A stretch of DNA of 64,000 nt, from the NCBI GenBank assembly GCA_023055425.1, contig JALGPY010000002.1, positions 157,925,345 to 157,989,344 on the forward strand, written 5' to 3'. How positions within the stretch are numbered: position 1 is the first letter of the stretch; each line of letters begins with the position of its first letter. The notes below the pieces were generated by a model that saw only the letters and a list, made by a program, of their open reading frames with translations, made no database searches and was not told where the DNA came from. Positions 54,988-64,000 of this stretch are shown piece by piece. This stretch comes from Linanthus parryae. Lineage: Eukaryota; Streptophyta; Magnoliopsida; Ericales; Polemoniaceae. Both the position numbers and the translations under genes were made by a program.

Positions 54988-56356
54988 GGCTTAATTACTT
55001 AATGGTACCCCCCAGTATAGAGAAACTATCACTTTGCACTACCCACTACGAAAACTTACTGATAATGTTCCCCATTTGCAATAAATCAGACACTTTGAAA
55101 CTGGGAAAAAATTCCATCCAATCATCGTCATCACTAGAAGGGCAAAATTGTCAATGCCGAAATAAAAAATTTTACATCTAAAAAGAAATGAAATGAAAAG
55201 TTAAAAGAAAATATCAATGAAGATAAGGATGAAGGAGATTGACCAACCAACAGCCGCCTCTTCATCACAACCCAGATCTGGGTTCAGACAGAGGGCGCGA
55301 CAGAGAGAACGAGAGTTAGAGTGACAGTGAGAGAGAGGAGAGAACGAGAGTGAGAGAGATGAGAGAACGACGCCAGAGTCGACGCCGGAGAACGACGCCG
55401 AAGAAAGACCGCCACGCCGGAGAGCAAAGCTGTCTGATTCTTCATCTTCTCCCTTCTTTTCTTGTTCTTCCTTTTTTTCTCTTTTCCAGATCTGCAGACC
55501 CCTTTTTTTCAAGTGGCTTTGGATATTGGGGCTTTGTGGTTTCTTTGTTCTGTTTAGTAAATTCGAAGTAGAAGGTTCACAAAAATGGATGGAACCGACC
55601 AACCAACAACCGGCGTGGAACCCGGCGAGAAACCAACAACCTCCCTGTCCCAATATTTCGTCTCTTCCCAAGTCGATCGGTTTAAGGTTCGTTCTCTCTT
55701 CTGTAATGAGAAACATCAATGATAGAGGGTTTACCGAGCTCGGCAACCATGGAGTTTGCCGGTGAGTTTTGTGTCCAGAATCCGGCAACAACATCAGATT
55801 TCGGCGGTTAGAGAGTCGTGCTAGTGCTTCCTGAACTCGTCTTGACCTCAAGAGTAATGTAGGAGTGGTTAATTGGACCGAATTTCAACTGAAGTTAAGA
55901 AATTAGACGAAAAGGTAGATAGAGTTCTTGAGAGTTTTGCCAAATTCCGAATCATTAGCTTGATGAATTACTGAATTGGTTTGGGGCTCTTGACTCCCAT
56001 TATGGGGAGATAGTTCAATAGTAGCAGGTCCAACAAAGGGGAAGAATTGGGAGAGGTTTTATTTCAAGTGTTGAAGAACTCTTCGAATGTTCTTGAGCAT
56101 TTTGCTATAGTGAGGATTTTGATCGAATGGCCAGATTCATATAGGTGTTAGACTTTCTTTTACTGTTTTGTCCTGAAACAAAATGATTTATTTGTCAACT
56201 AACGGTTCAGTCCGTTAAGTGGTGGATGGAAAATTTTACCCAGTTTCAAAGTGACTTATTTATTGCAAATGGGGTACATTAACAGCAAGTTTTGAAAGTG
56301 GGTAATGCAAAGTGATAGTTTCACTATACTGGGGGGTATCATTAAGTAATTAAGCC
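54988..56356. mobile_element. Mutator-like element with long TIRs and possible captured DNA
   Basis: 1369 bp with terminal inverted repeats of about 132 bp (54988-55119 and 56223-56356), beginning GGCTTAATTACTTAATG, roughly 90 percent identical by eye. The 9 bp target duplication AAAATAAAA is exact (54979-54987 and 56357-56365) though low-complexity. Long TIRs plus 9 bp TSD indicate the Mutator superfamily. There is no transposase. The interior (55200-55860) is much GC-richer than the TIRs and looks like a plant gene 5' region (GAGAGA leader, CGCCGGAGAACGACGCCG), so a Pack-MULE is possible. Confidence 0.83.
55201..55851 (-). other. Long open frame inside the Mutator element, coding status unclear
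   Basis: A 216-codon minus-strand frame. The product has a charged KREKKEEQEKKGEDEE stretch and Ser/Leu repeats that simply translate GA-rich and GAGAGA DNA. No domain is recognised. The opposite strand looks more like a 5' UTR and first exon, with ATG and GTGAGT-like sites near 55748 and 55761. It is probably captured non-coding or partial gene DNA. Confidence 0.25.
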
Positions 56357-56559
56357 AAAATAAAAACATTATAATCCGTGTCATTTTGAGGTGATCTATT
56401 CATATTTGAATTCATGAAGACAATTTTTAAAACTACTTGCATTCCACAAGCTTTGGATTTCGAAAACACCTTTTTAGTTAGTTTGTAGCCCTCACCAATT
56501 TTTTTATTTAGAGCCCTACGTATTAAGTCTTGTTTTGATTTCACGCAGACACGCAAAAA

Positions 56560-56661
<102 letters not shown>

Positions 56662-57010
56662 TCTTTTAGTAGTTTTTTGTCAAAATATAATAGAGTAATA
56701 GAACCCCATACTTAAACTGCCATTGAGTAAAAGATTTCTGATGATGCCACAACAATTTGTTCTAAGCTTGTGGAACAAATTCATTTTACAGGTCCCAAAG
56801 AATAAAAGCAATGTCGTGAAAGAGCAAAAACATATATGTTTATATAGCACATGAACGGTAAGAAATGTAAAGGCCAGTTGCCCGTTTGTGCAGATATAAA
56901 ATTGTATCTTCGGGGATGGTGGCAATTCATATCTCACCCAGTCCAGTTCTATGGCTTCCCCGTGGATTCCCTGCCTTGGTTGTTTAAATGCTATCTCTTG
57001 CATAAAAAAA

Positions 57011-57013
57011 AAA

Positions 57014-57074
<61 letters not shown>

Positions 57075-57075
57075 A
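57011..57075. repeat. (AAAT)n microsatellite
   Basis: About 15 units of AAAT after an A-rich start. Confidence 0.95.
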
Positions 57076-57184
57076 TTGAGACTACAAAGGTCAGTCTATT
57101 TCCTCCACATCCCCTCCTATAAATTAATTAGTTTAAATTTCTTCTTCAGTAATGCAAGTATGAATGGATTTGAAACTTCTATTA

Positions 57185-57572
57185 GGCCCCGTTTGGTTGG
57201 TAGTAAAACATTTTCGTGTAAAATATTTTCCCTTGTTTTGGTGTTTTGGTGCTGTTTGGTTGGAAGTAAAATGTTTTCCAGTAAAATGTTTTCCCTCAAA
57301 TGATGTAAAATGATTTACATATTTCTAATCGGTAAGCCATTTTCCGGAGAGTGGAGGAGCACAACAACTCGTACTAATACCTCCACCACCACTACCACCT
57401 ACCTCCACCATGACTCATCACCGCCACCCACCTTTACCTCCACCCATCACTGTTATTTCCGTCACGGCCCACTGTTTTGGCAAGAGTCAACCAAAAACGA
57501 GAAAATAATTGTAGCAAAAGCTTTTTCACCAAAATATTTTCCCTTATAAAACATTTTAGTGGGAACCAAACA
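57185..57572. mobile_element. MITE-like stretch with GTTTGGTT ends
   Basis: The left end is GGCCCCGTTTGGTTGG; the right end is GGGAACCAAAC, whose complement starts GTTTGGTTCCC. Internal copies of AAAATGTTTTCC and its complement occur near both ends. This is the style of common plant MITEs, but the right GGGGCC terminus is missing and no TSD is visible. Confidence 0.4.
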
Positions 57573-59541
57573 GATAATGTTCTTTGTACAAGTGCATTAA
57601 TGTTGGAATGGAACACCTGCAAGTTGACACTAAAGTAAGCACGAACGGGATTTAGACAACTAAACAGCCCTAATATAGAATAATTAGGGTTAGTAAATGA
57701 CGCATATAAATCAATTAAACGAGCAATCCAGTGAGGATTAGGTCAAATAATCCTCATCTCCTTCCTTGTACAGAACCACAAATTGAATTAGAAGATAGGG
57801 GTTTATTTCATAGCTCGAACAAGGAAAGAAAACTAACAGAACTGAAAACCAGTTGCTATTCCAACTTAAAAAGGATTTAGAGCCAAACCTGAGTTGCAAT
57901 CGAAGGACCAAGTCGACATCTCGGTTTGGGTCACAGGATCTGGAGCGGAGGGAAGTCGAAGATCTGCGACTCCAACCGTCGATTAGAGGGAAAAAAAAGA
58001 GACGACGGACTGCCGATGCCGAAGAGACGAAAGAGTGTCGAGGTCACGGTTCTGGGTTAGATCACAGCACGATGATAACATAAGAAGGTCACGATTCTGG
58101 TTATTCTGGGTTTAAGCGGTTATTAGTGATTAAATTAACACACGCGGTAATATAAGTATGGTACAAATATTATGAACCGAAAAAAGCTTTTTTTTTTTTT
58201 TTCGAAAAATAATACAGATATAGTACTGTGCACAAGAGATTCCGGCAGGGAGACCTCCGTGTACACCGTACGTAGTGGATCAGGGATCGCACAGGAAGAA
58301 TAGGGGTGTGTGTAGGGAGAGAGTAAGTCAGTAGCAATGTCTGAGAGAGAGACAGAGGTTTGGCAGAGCTTCCGCGTATGGCAGTGTGTTCTCCTTTGTA
58401 TGGAAAGGTTAACGATATATATATACTGGAGAACGTGACCGATGTAGTGTGGTTAATGCGCCCATTAATGGCGGCTTAATTAGCTTAACCATAACGGCAC
58501 GTTCGTCCGAGTATATAGGAACCGTTAGAGCACGTGGTGCGCGAGTACCGGAACCGTTACGAGGTTGACCGGGTTTGACCGGATTGACCGGGTTTATGGA
58601 GCTCGTGCCATAAATCTCTCAAAACAGTTACTAAAGGTCGCGCGCGGGCTTGGCTCGCACGCGACAGGGCTTACTCTAGCCTCCAAACCACTAAGTCCCT
58701 ACAAGTCCCGTGCAGTGGTATGCGAGGGCTCTGTCTCGCAGCCCCCACATGGATCAGCTCGGCTGGTGATCCTGTGTGTATGGAGCACAATATGGTGTGC
58801 TGGATGGCTGCCACGTGGCCAAGATCTGTCATGTCAGAAAGCAGTATCTACATTAGCCCCCTTTCTGCGCGTGAAGGCTCATAGCTGTATAGACTTCCAT
58901 GCGCGGAAACCAACATGCGCGTCGCCGCCACGCACCAATTCAAATACGGGTAAGTTCAGCCCCCGTGCGTGTCATTATGACCTAAAACCCCTAGAGTCGT
59001 GCCGTCTGACCTTTAGGGTTTTAGGCGTGACGTCAGCCCGCCCTGTGATTGCGCGATACGACGGTGACGGTTGCGATTCGACTACTGAAGGGACGCAACC
59101 CTTCATTCTTTTGGATAAATACCTTGTATCCCCATTATTGCAAAGCATCACTTCTTTTTCTTAAAGTGAATGGTACCCGGAGATCTTCGAGAGCAGATCC
59201 AGATAATCAATCACCAGTTCAGAACTGCAAATCGTATTCTTCAATTGTGCATATCCAAGCAGGCTTCAAGAAAACAAGGTTGGCCTCGTTTATTTTTGAT
59301 TTAAAATACCAGTGTTTGACTTGAAGTGCGTTGAATCTGTAAACCCATGAAATCTGTGAAGAGGCTTTGATCTTTGAACCTACTTCGTTTCAAGATTCAA
59401 CAATATTGGATCTTGCAACTTCCCGATTTCTGAAATCGGTACCGGAACTGTTCGTTTTCCTTTGCATAGATCTCGAATTCCAAAATTCAAACTGAAGTGT
59501 GGTATTTCTCCCCCTTTTTTTTTTCTTGCCCTTCCGCAGGC
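57573..59541 (+). promoter_or_regulatory. Upstream region and probable 5' UTR of the plant-mobile-domain gene
   Basis: No coding sequence supported. TGACGTCA (59028-59035) and a TATA-like GGATAAATAC (59113-59122) are correctly spaced core elements, so transcription may start near 59140. A polypyrimidine tract ending CTTCCGCAG at 59539 directly before the ATG suggests a 5' UTR intron; its donor was not fixed. CACGTGG boxes occur at 58532 and 58813. Confidence 0.45.
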
Positions 59542-62500
59542 ATGGCCAAGACAAGAGTAACCAGACCCGTCAAGGAAGATGAAGAGATACCCGAGCTTCC
59601 GCAGGCCTTGTGGCGGAAAGCCCCCTTTCTGGGTGGGAAAGATTTTTATCACGCGAGGGTGAAGGCGAAGAGGATGCCTGATCCTGTTCCAGTTGAGCGA
59701 TGGCTGACGTTGACTCGCCCAGTTAACTCAGCCCTGCTCGAGTGGGTTGGTTCCGAGGATGTAGTTCGATTGGGGATCGAAAACGGGCACTTCCCATACA
59801 CTGCGATTTCTACTCAGGCGTTCGTCCAGAAATTGGACTATATGGATGAGTGGATTGACCACGTATTGGATCATCACGCCGAGACTCTTAATGAGGCCGG
59901 CGTATACTTTGCTATCCAGGCTATGAAGGGCGCTGCCGTGAAGTTGGATCAGTCCATGCTTCTAGACCTTCTGTCCCGTTACTCGCCTGCGACTCATACG
60001 TTCCATTTTGCTGAGTTCGAGGCTGCTCCTACGCTCGAGGACGTGCAAATGCTGTACGAGCTTTCCCCCATGGGCGAGGTAGACCCTCTGAGTCCCTTGA
60101 GGACATCCGCGGAGATTGCCTTGTTCACGCAGATGGAGGAATGCCTAGCAGAGGTGAAGAAAACTTCCACTCGGTGGGCTACTACGGAGCCTCTTCCGAA
60201 TTGGCAGTTGGTCGATACGTCTGCGAAGAATACCTGGAACAAATGGTTGCAGTACTTCTTCCGAGACTATGCGAACAGCAGCATTACTAAGAAGCTTCTG
60301 AACGAGGACCCGAAGGCCGAGAATTACGTGAAGGGCAAGGGCTACCATTTGACCCTTTGTGCTTTTCTCTGTGCCTGGCTGTCAAGGTATCTGATTGATG
60401 GTCACCCCCATGATGGAGTCTTCTACCATGTGTTGCCTCTTGCTGTGAGGCTCGCTCTTGGCCAGAGGGTCGCACTCGGACCCTTGGTCTTGGGCACGCT
60501 GTACTATAGGCTTGATCAGCTGGTTCTGGCTATGAGGGAGTCGCGTGGCCGCCTCGATGTACTGACCTTTGTCAATATTTCTTTTTTGACAATGTGGGTG
60601 TTCGAGCGCTGGCCGTCTTACGCTCCAACTGCTCTCCAACTTGAAAAGTGGTGTCCCCCAGGCGAGACAGAAGCACGTAACAGCGGAAGAGCTGCGAGAT
60701 GGTTCGGAACAGGCAACCCCAAGTGCGTTTGGAGTTTGATATGCGACAAACGGAAGGAGTTTACTGCCAGGCCCTATGCCACGCGTATTGAGAATGTGAG
60801 ATGGTTTCCAAAGCTGTACCCCTCTAAAGGCATGGTCTTTTCAGAAGAGCTTCTCTTTGAAAGGGGACCTCATTTCCATGAGCGCTTCCGCGAGTTCTTT
60901 TGCTGGTGTCTGCGAGGTTCCCTTCCTGCCCTCGCAGAGCATACCCGTGAGCTCGCGCCGAGGTATGAGAAGATCACCGTGGACGTTGACCCCACTAGAG
61001 TTTCTCCTCAGCTTGGTTTTGATGCGGTGGCCCCATCAATCTGGCCCCAGTCCATTGTCAGAGGATGCTACAAGCGTTTGCTAACAAAGGAGTGCGAGAC
61101 GGTTTTCATGAACAATCTCCCTTTTGAGCAGCCTGCGGGAACCCGCGAGGGTGGTTGTTCCCAGAACTGGCTCGCATACTGGGTTGCCCAGCGAACGAGG
61201 ATCGAGACAGAGTCGGCCGCGCAGCCGGGTAAAGCTCCCTTGATCAAAGGAAATTCTTTTCCGTTTCGCCCCACTTGCAGTCTGAGTGAGTCTGAGTATG
61301 GTTGCTACTCACTGTGGGACCGTGAGAACCATCTGTGCCCTGATTTTATTCTGAAGGAGCAGATCGCCGCAATCAAGAAAGGCGACGCGCAGGTCGTCAG
61401 ATACAGCAAGGCTTTTGCTGATGTAAGCAATTACTTCGCGTGTGTTAAGTTTTCTCAATTTCCTTGTGCTGACACTGTTATTGTGTACTGTTGTAGTGTC
61501 ATGTGCGGAGATTCGCAGCTGGTGATCGCTCCAAGTCGCTGGTCAACACCATCGTTGCCACCAGAAGACAACAGGAGCCGTTCCGGCTTTCATGGAGGAT
61601 GGACGCTGGGGTTGAAACAAAGGTTCGCGCAGTCATGAATGTTTTTGCTGACTCGCTGATAGACAATCCTCCGGCCTCGTCTCCTCCCGGAGATGACCTG
61701 TCTCCTCCAGCGACTGCGGCGCCAAGAGTGAAGAGACCTAGGCAAAAGGGAATTACGATTTCTTCCCCTAGAAGCGCTCCAGCTTCTCCTCCAGTGAGGT
61801 CCCTTTCTATCAAGGACAAAGGCAAAGGTCGCATGCCCAGCAAAGTGCGGAAAGATCTCGCAGTTGAGACTTTTGTTCCATTCAACCAAGAGGAAGAGGA
61901 AGAGAGGCAGGAGCCCCAGGCAAGTCATGAAGAAGAAGAAGCAACAGTTGTAATGCATGAGGAAGAATCAGGAGGTACCTCCGTCGCATTTCTTTTCCCG
62001 TCATCGTAACTTCTTTGCACTTCTTTACTTTAAACCATCCGTGCATTCGCAGATGATGATGAGACCGTTGGTGGCCTCGCGGCCAAAAGACAAAAGAGAG
62101 ATGCCCCTTCGGGCCTTTCAGATGAGCCCATAAGCGAGGACGTTCTTGCTGAGTCCCGGAAGACAGCCGCGGAGGCTGCTGAGAGAAGAAGGCGGCGAGA
62201 GGAAGAGGAGCTCGAGCGTGTGAAACAGCGGAGCCTCGAAGAGCAGCATGATGACGACTTAGTGCGTCCAGCCGGCGAGGAAGACGAGCTTCCCGAAGAA
62301 GTGGTTCCTCAAGTGGAGGAGGAAGATGAGGTTCCTGGAGAGGATGCAGCAGCACTAGAGCAAGTCCAAGCGGACTTCGAAGAGATCGCAGGTGGCAACA
62401 AAGGTGAGATCTTCAATCTCGCAGTTACTTATAGAGATGTAATTGTGGGTGCGTTAAAGCACGGTGTGTCAAAGCCTGACATCCGCCGTTGGTTGGTAGG

Positions 62501-63830
62501 CAAATGCGGAGAGCCCTCAGGTAATTATTTGAGTGATATGCACATACTAGGCTGTAGCCACTTGAGGCAAAATCATGACCGGTTTACTCGCATCCCAGGT
62601 CACGCTTCTCTTAAAGATTTGCTTAGTGAGGACACACTGATAGGGCACGGTTTCACGTCCCTAGTGTATGATGAGGATACCTCAATCCCACCTTCGCGTG
62701 GAGGTGCTTGCTCTTAGCTTTAGTACAAATAACGAAATAACTTATCGCACAAGTTACCTCATCTCATCGCATTTGATGTCGCAGGTCACGCTGAAGAACC
62801 TGAGCTGGAGCAGAGAAGTAAGCCTTCTGCATCCCATGTTCCAATTCCGAGCTCCCATATCGAGAAGCACGTCGCACCCGCTGGACACGCAAGTGAGCCT
62901 CTCGAGGATGTCATCGAGCTTTCCGATGATGTCGAAGCTGATGCTGTGCCAATGGACGAAGGTGTCCGTACCGGTGCTGAGGAAGAAAGGACAAGCGATG
63001 CTAATGTTTTCGCATCTGGGAGCGTCCTCCGCCAAGCGACTTCGGCTGTCCCTTCGCCTCCAGCGATGACTGAGCCAGAGGCACCTATTCCTGCGTGGAG
63101 CATTTGGGGCTCGCAGGTTGGGAATGCAGTCGCAGCTGGTGCGGCCTACACTCTTCCTCCTGACTATGAGAGGTTGGAGCTTGCAGCTGATAGGAGAGCC
63201 ATGGAGCGAGGGAAGTCTTCGAACAACCCGGTGGCCCGCATTCCTTCTCTTCATGAGATTCTGGAAGGCACTGGTAAGTAAAGATTTACCGTTCGCACGT
63301 CGCATTATTTGCTTGCGAGTTTTGACATCATAACTCATTTTGACGTCTCCTCAGGTTTGAAGCAAACCGATGTAGACTGGGTGGTTCAGATGCGTCTCAG
63401 GTACCCTCGCTCGTTTGTGAGATCTCTGGAGATCGGGCCCTTTGACAGGAGGTTGTTCCTCACTGAAGCCATCTGGATACTGGAGCAGCTGTCTGCGGCT
63501 ACGCCTGCGACCATTTCGGTCCAGAGTGCTGAATTGCTATGCGGCATGTGCCAAAACCTCGTAACCAAAGTCCAAGGCAGAATGGGCTTTAAGTTTCTTA
63601 AGGACAGAGTCACGCTGATTCGCGCGGCTGTAACTTTGAAACTCGGTCACCAGAATCTCGCAGCTGAGATGCAAAAGGTAGAGCAGCAGAAGCAAAGGGT
63701 TGATGAAGCTTTAAAGCTGTATCACGAAATGAATGCCATGTGCGAGCTACTGAAGCAAGAAGTGAAACAAGTGGAGAAGCTGAGCGAGCAGTTCGCGCCC
63801 CAAGACTCCTTGATCAAGAATTTGTTTTGA
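59542..63830 (+). CDS. Plant mobile domain (PMD) protein with C-terminal coiled coil, at least five exons
   Basis: Exons: 59542-61422, 61497-61974, 62053-62403, 62785-63273 and 63355-63830 (stop TGA), all GT-AG with matching phases (0,1,1,1), giving about 1224 residues. A cassette exon 62599-62649 is possible. ATG at 59542 (MAKTRVTRPV) is used because the frame upstream has no ATG and ends at an acceptor-like site. Residues about 110-440 resemble the aminotransferase-like plant mobile domain (PF10536 type): LLSRYSPATHTFHF and PTLEDVQMLYELSPMGEVD. Then follow a Ser/Pro/Lys-rich linker, an acidic region (EEEEERQEP; ERRRRREEEELERVKQR), and in the last exon a globular part and coiled coil (EMQKVEQQKQRVDEALKLYHEM). 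PMD proteins include MAIN/MAIL1, which act in the nucleus in silencing and genome stability, and transposon-encoded copies. It could belong to a larger element, as no LTR or TIR was found within view. Confidence 0.75.
62599..62649 (+). other. Possible cassette exon of the PMD gene
   Basis: Preceded by CATCCCAG and starting GTCACGCT, the same eight bases that start the next exon at 62785. The length of 51 keeps the frame (HASLKDLLSEDTLIGH). The donor (G|GTTTCA) is weak, so it may be skipped or be a decayed duplicate exon. Confidence 0.35.
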
Positions 63831-64000
63831 CTTTTCGAATTTTGAAAAGAAAACAGGAAAATGGCTGAGACATTAATGTAATGTTTTGAAACATTAATGT
63901 AATGTTGCTAGGGTTTCTCCCCCCCTTTTTTTAACAACGAACAATGAATTTGCCCGTTTTGCCCTTTTCTGGGATTTGATTGGACATTTCTGTGCATATC
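63831..64000 (+). other. 3' region after the PMD gene
   Basis: A duplicated phrase ACATTAATGTAATGTT (63871-63905) lies about 40-75 bases after the stop; AATGTAATG-type sequence could serve as plant polyadenylation signal. Nothing else is visible to the edge. Confidence 0.4.

Noticed and set aside
58565..59164. 199-codon plus-strand ORF upstream of the PMD gene
   Set aside because: It overlaps the TGACGTCA and TATA promoter elements, has no domain, and GC-rich DNA explains its length.
59497..59541. Upstream extension of the PMD reading frame to a GTG
   Set aside because: There is no ATG, and the sequence is a polypyrimidine tract ending in CAG, so it is more likely intron than coding.

Overview
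This is a plant nuclear window, probably from an AT-rich eudicot genome. The evidence is spliced genes with GT-AG introns, a tau-class glutathione S-transferase, a plant-mobile-domain gene, and plant lineages of LTR retrotransposons (Angela-type and Sirevirus-type Ty1/copia, and a Ty3/gypsy-derived non-autonomous element), L1-type LINEs, hAT and Mutator non-autonomous elements and microsatellites. About 80 percent of the window is mobile DNA. I could support only two convincing host-type genes: the GST at 44432-47218 (minus) and a multi-exon plant-mobile-domain gene at 59542-63830 (plus).

Layout. 1-5142 is the right part of a minus-strand Angela-type copia element (D) that runs off the left edge; it may sit in the end of an older LTR. 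5143-7984 is AT-rich DNA with one small hypothetical ORF. 7985-14299 is a complete 6.3 kb gypsy-derived element without pol (E, TSD ATAAC); its 3' LTR carries a 191 bp Mutator MITE. A hAT element lies at 14851-15546 (8 bp TSD). A short, internally deleted LINE-like retroposon lies at 16550-17440 (16 bp TSD and A-tail).

18652 to about 40690 is a three-level nest. A plus-strand Sirevirus-like copia (A) with an accessory ORF after pol was hit in that ORF by a plus-strand Angela-type element (B, 25424-39037). B was in turn hit in its reverse transcriptase by a minus-strand Angela-type element (C, 27645-36144, TSD CTCGG). C is close to intact: its LTRs differ at about 20 positions by eye and its reading frame is broken by two single-base shifts. 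A and B are both missing the start of their internal region.

42063-44226 is a small copia element (F) that keeps only gag. The GST follows on the minus strand; its single 2.1 kb intron contains a hAT MITE. About 270 bp upstream of the GST start codon lies the 3' end of a minus-strand L1-type LINE (47487 to about 53335). The LINE is split five codons before its FADD motif by two related small LTR elements (G plus, H minus) that lie back to back and share copies of one 5 bp target. 54988-56356 is a Mutator-type element with 130 bp TIRs and a GC-richer, possibly captured interior. After (TA)n and (AAAT)n tracts and a MITE-like stretch comes the promoter region of the plant-mobile-domain gene, which fills the right end.

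A theme across the window is that three unrelated LTR families (A, E, F) carry clusters of short palindromes in their LTRs: TTTCAAGGCCTTGAAA, ACTCGTACGAGT and AGGTCGTGCGACCT. In A the motif also appears inside coding sequence. All boundaries, TSDs and splice sites were read by eye from the sequence. Family names rest on recognised motifs, not on searches.
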